From NCBI GenBank assembly GCA_964422725.1, contig CAYRCC010000070.1:1-5743 (forward strand): a stretch of DNA of 5,743 bases, read 5' to 3'. The stretch comes from CAKSNH01 sp964422725. GTDB taxonomy: Bacteria; Bacillota; Clostridia; UBA1381. Position numbers and translations under genes: made by a program. This document shows, one piece after another, positions 5,543 through 5,743 of the stretch; the first letter of the stretch is position 1; every line of letters starts with the position of its first letter. The notes under the pieces are model-generated. The model was given only the letters and a program-made list of their open reading frames with translations. It made no database searches and was not told the DNA's origin.

Positions 5543-5590
5543 GGGGCGTTGCCCCTTATTTCAAAGGGTTTCCCTTTGCAATCCCTTTTT
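5536..5590 (+). terminator. Repeat hairpins at the gerA 3' end, probable terminator
   Basis: GAAATAAGGGGC (5536-5547) pairs perfectly over 12 bp with 5551-5562 around GTT, and this stem contains the gerA stop codon. A second stem, CAAAGGG (5562-5568) with CCCTTTG (5572-5578), shares one base with it. A T run at 5586-5590 follows after 7 nt. The T run is short and offset, so termination efficiency is uncertain. Confidence 0.55.
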
Positions 5591-5743
5591 GCGGTAACCG
5601 CAGAGCTTGTGGTTGTAAACAATGCTTGCGCAAAGGGTAGGCGGTTCGGTTGACAAGGGCGTTGCCCTTGAATCCCTGTGGCGGTTATCGCAGAGCTTGT
5701 GGTTGTAAACAATGCTTGCGCAAAGGGTAGGCGGTTCGGTTGA
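5541..5743 (+). repeat. Repeat cluster C with a 90-bp-period direct duplication
   Basis: Positions 5591-5653 and 5681-5743 are 63-bp direct copies differing at two bases (GCGGTAACCG versus GCGGTTATCG at the start), 90 bp apart. Between them is the palindrome CAAGGGC, GTT, GCCCTTG (5654-5670). Each copy contains the TTGCGCAAAGGG core (5626-5637 and 5716-5727). The second copy ends exactly at the window edge, so the array may continue. No gene is seen. Confidence 0.85.

Noticed and set aside
5541..5743. Insertion sequence end
   Set aside because: There is no transposase fragment and no terminal inverted repeat pair within the visible cluster; the copies here are in direct orientation.

Overview
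The window looks like chromosomal DNA of an endospore-forming, anaerobic-type Bacillota (Clostridia, probably an Oscillospirales-like gut lineage). The reasons are a GerA-family spore germination protein, a G5/M23 envelope peptidase of a clostridial type, small DUF2752 and zinc-ribbon/DUF4190 membrane proteins, AGGAG-type ribosome binding sites, and dense dispersed short palindromic repeats between genes. The lineage is inferred from family knowledge and overall style; no marker gene fixes it.

Layout. Positions 1-660 are a gene-free island of imperfect palindromic repeats. Positions 661-975 hold no convincing gene but a chain of small hairpins ending in a strong intrinsic terminator (949-975). 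Four genes follow, all on the + strand: a membrane-anchored G5 + M23 peptidase (1084-2499), a DUF2752 protein (2555-2911), a zinc-ribbon/DUF4190 protein (2998-3315) and a GerA-family germinant receptor A subunit (3920-5542). The two small genes each have a near-consensus or fully consensus vegetative promoter with a 17-bp spacer. Positions 3316-3812 are gene-free, with a repeat-derived terminator, a multi-stem structured element (3444-3545) and a second repeat composite (3612-3780). Positions 5536-5743 are a third repeat cluster containing a 90-bp-period duplication that runs to the window edge.

The most informative non-coding signal is a perfect parS site (TGTTTCACGTGAAACA, 3845-3860) inside a 26-bp perfect palindrome, 59 bp before the gerA start codon. 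ParB (Spo0J) binds such sites, which in Bacillota are enriched around the replication origin. Immediately next to it, a motif resembling forespore sigma-F/sigma-G promoters (GTATA, 15 bp, GGGTATACTG) precedes gerA, so a chromosome-segregation site and a sporulation promoter are directly juxtaposed.

The genes do not form one pathway. The peptidase acts on the cell wall. The two small membrane proteins have unknown roles. GerA acts in spore germination, and no GerB or GerC partner follows within the visible 201 bp. I see no defence system, CRISPR array, transposase, tRNA or rRNA. The most novel-looking material is the repeat family, whose palindrome arms change in a compensatory way between copies while the trinucleotide loop is largely kept, and the multi-hairpin element at 3444-3545.
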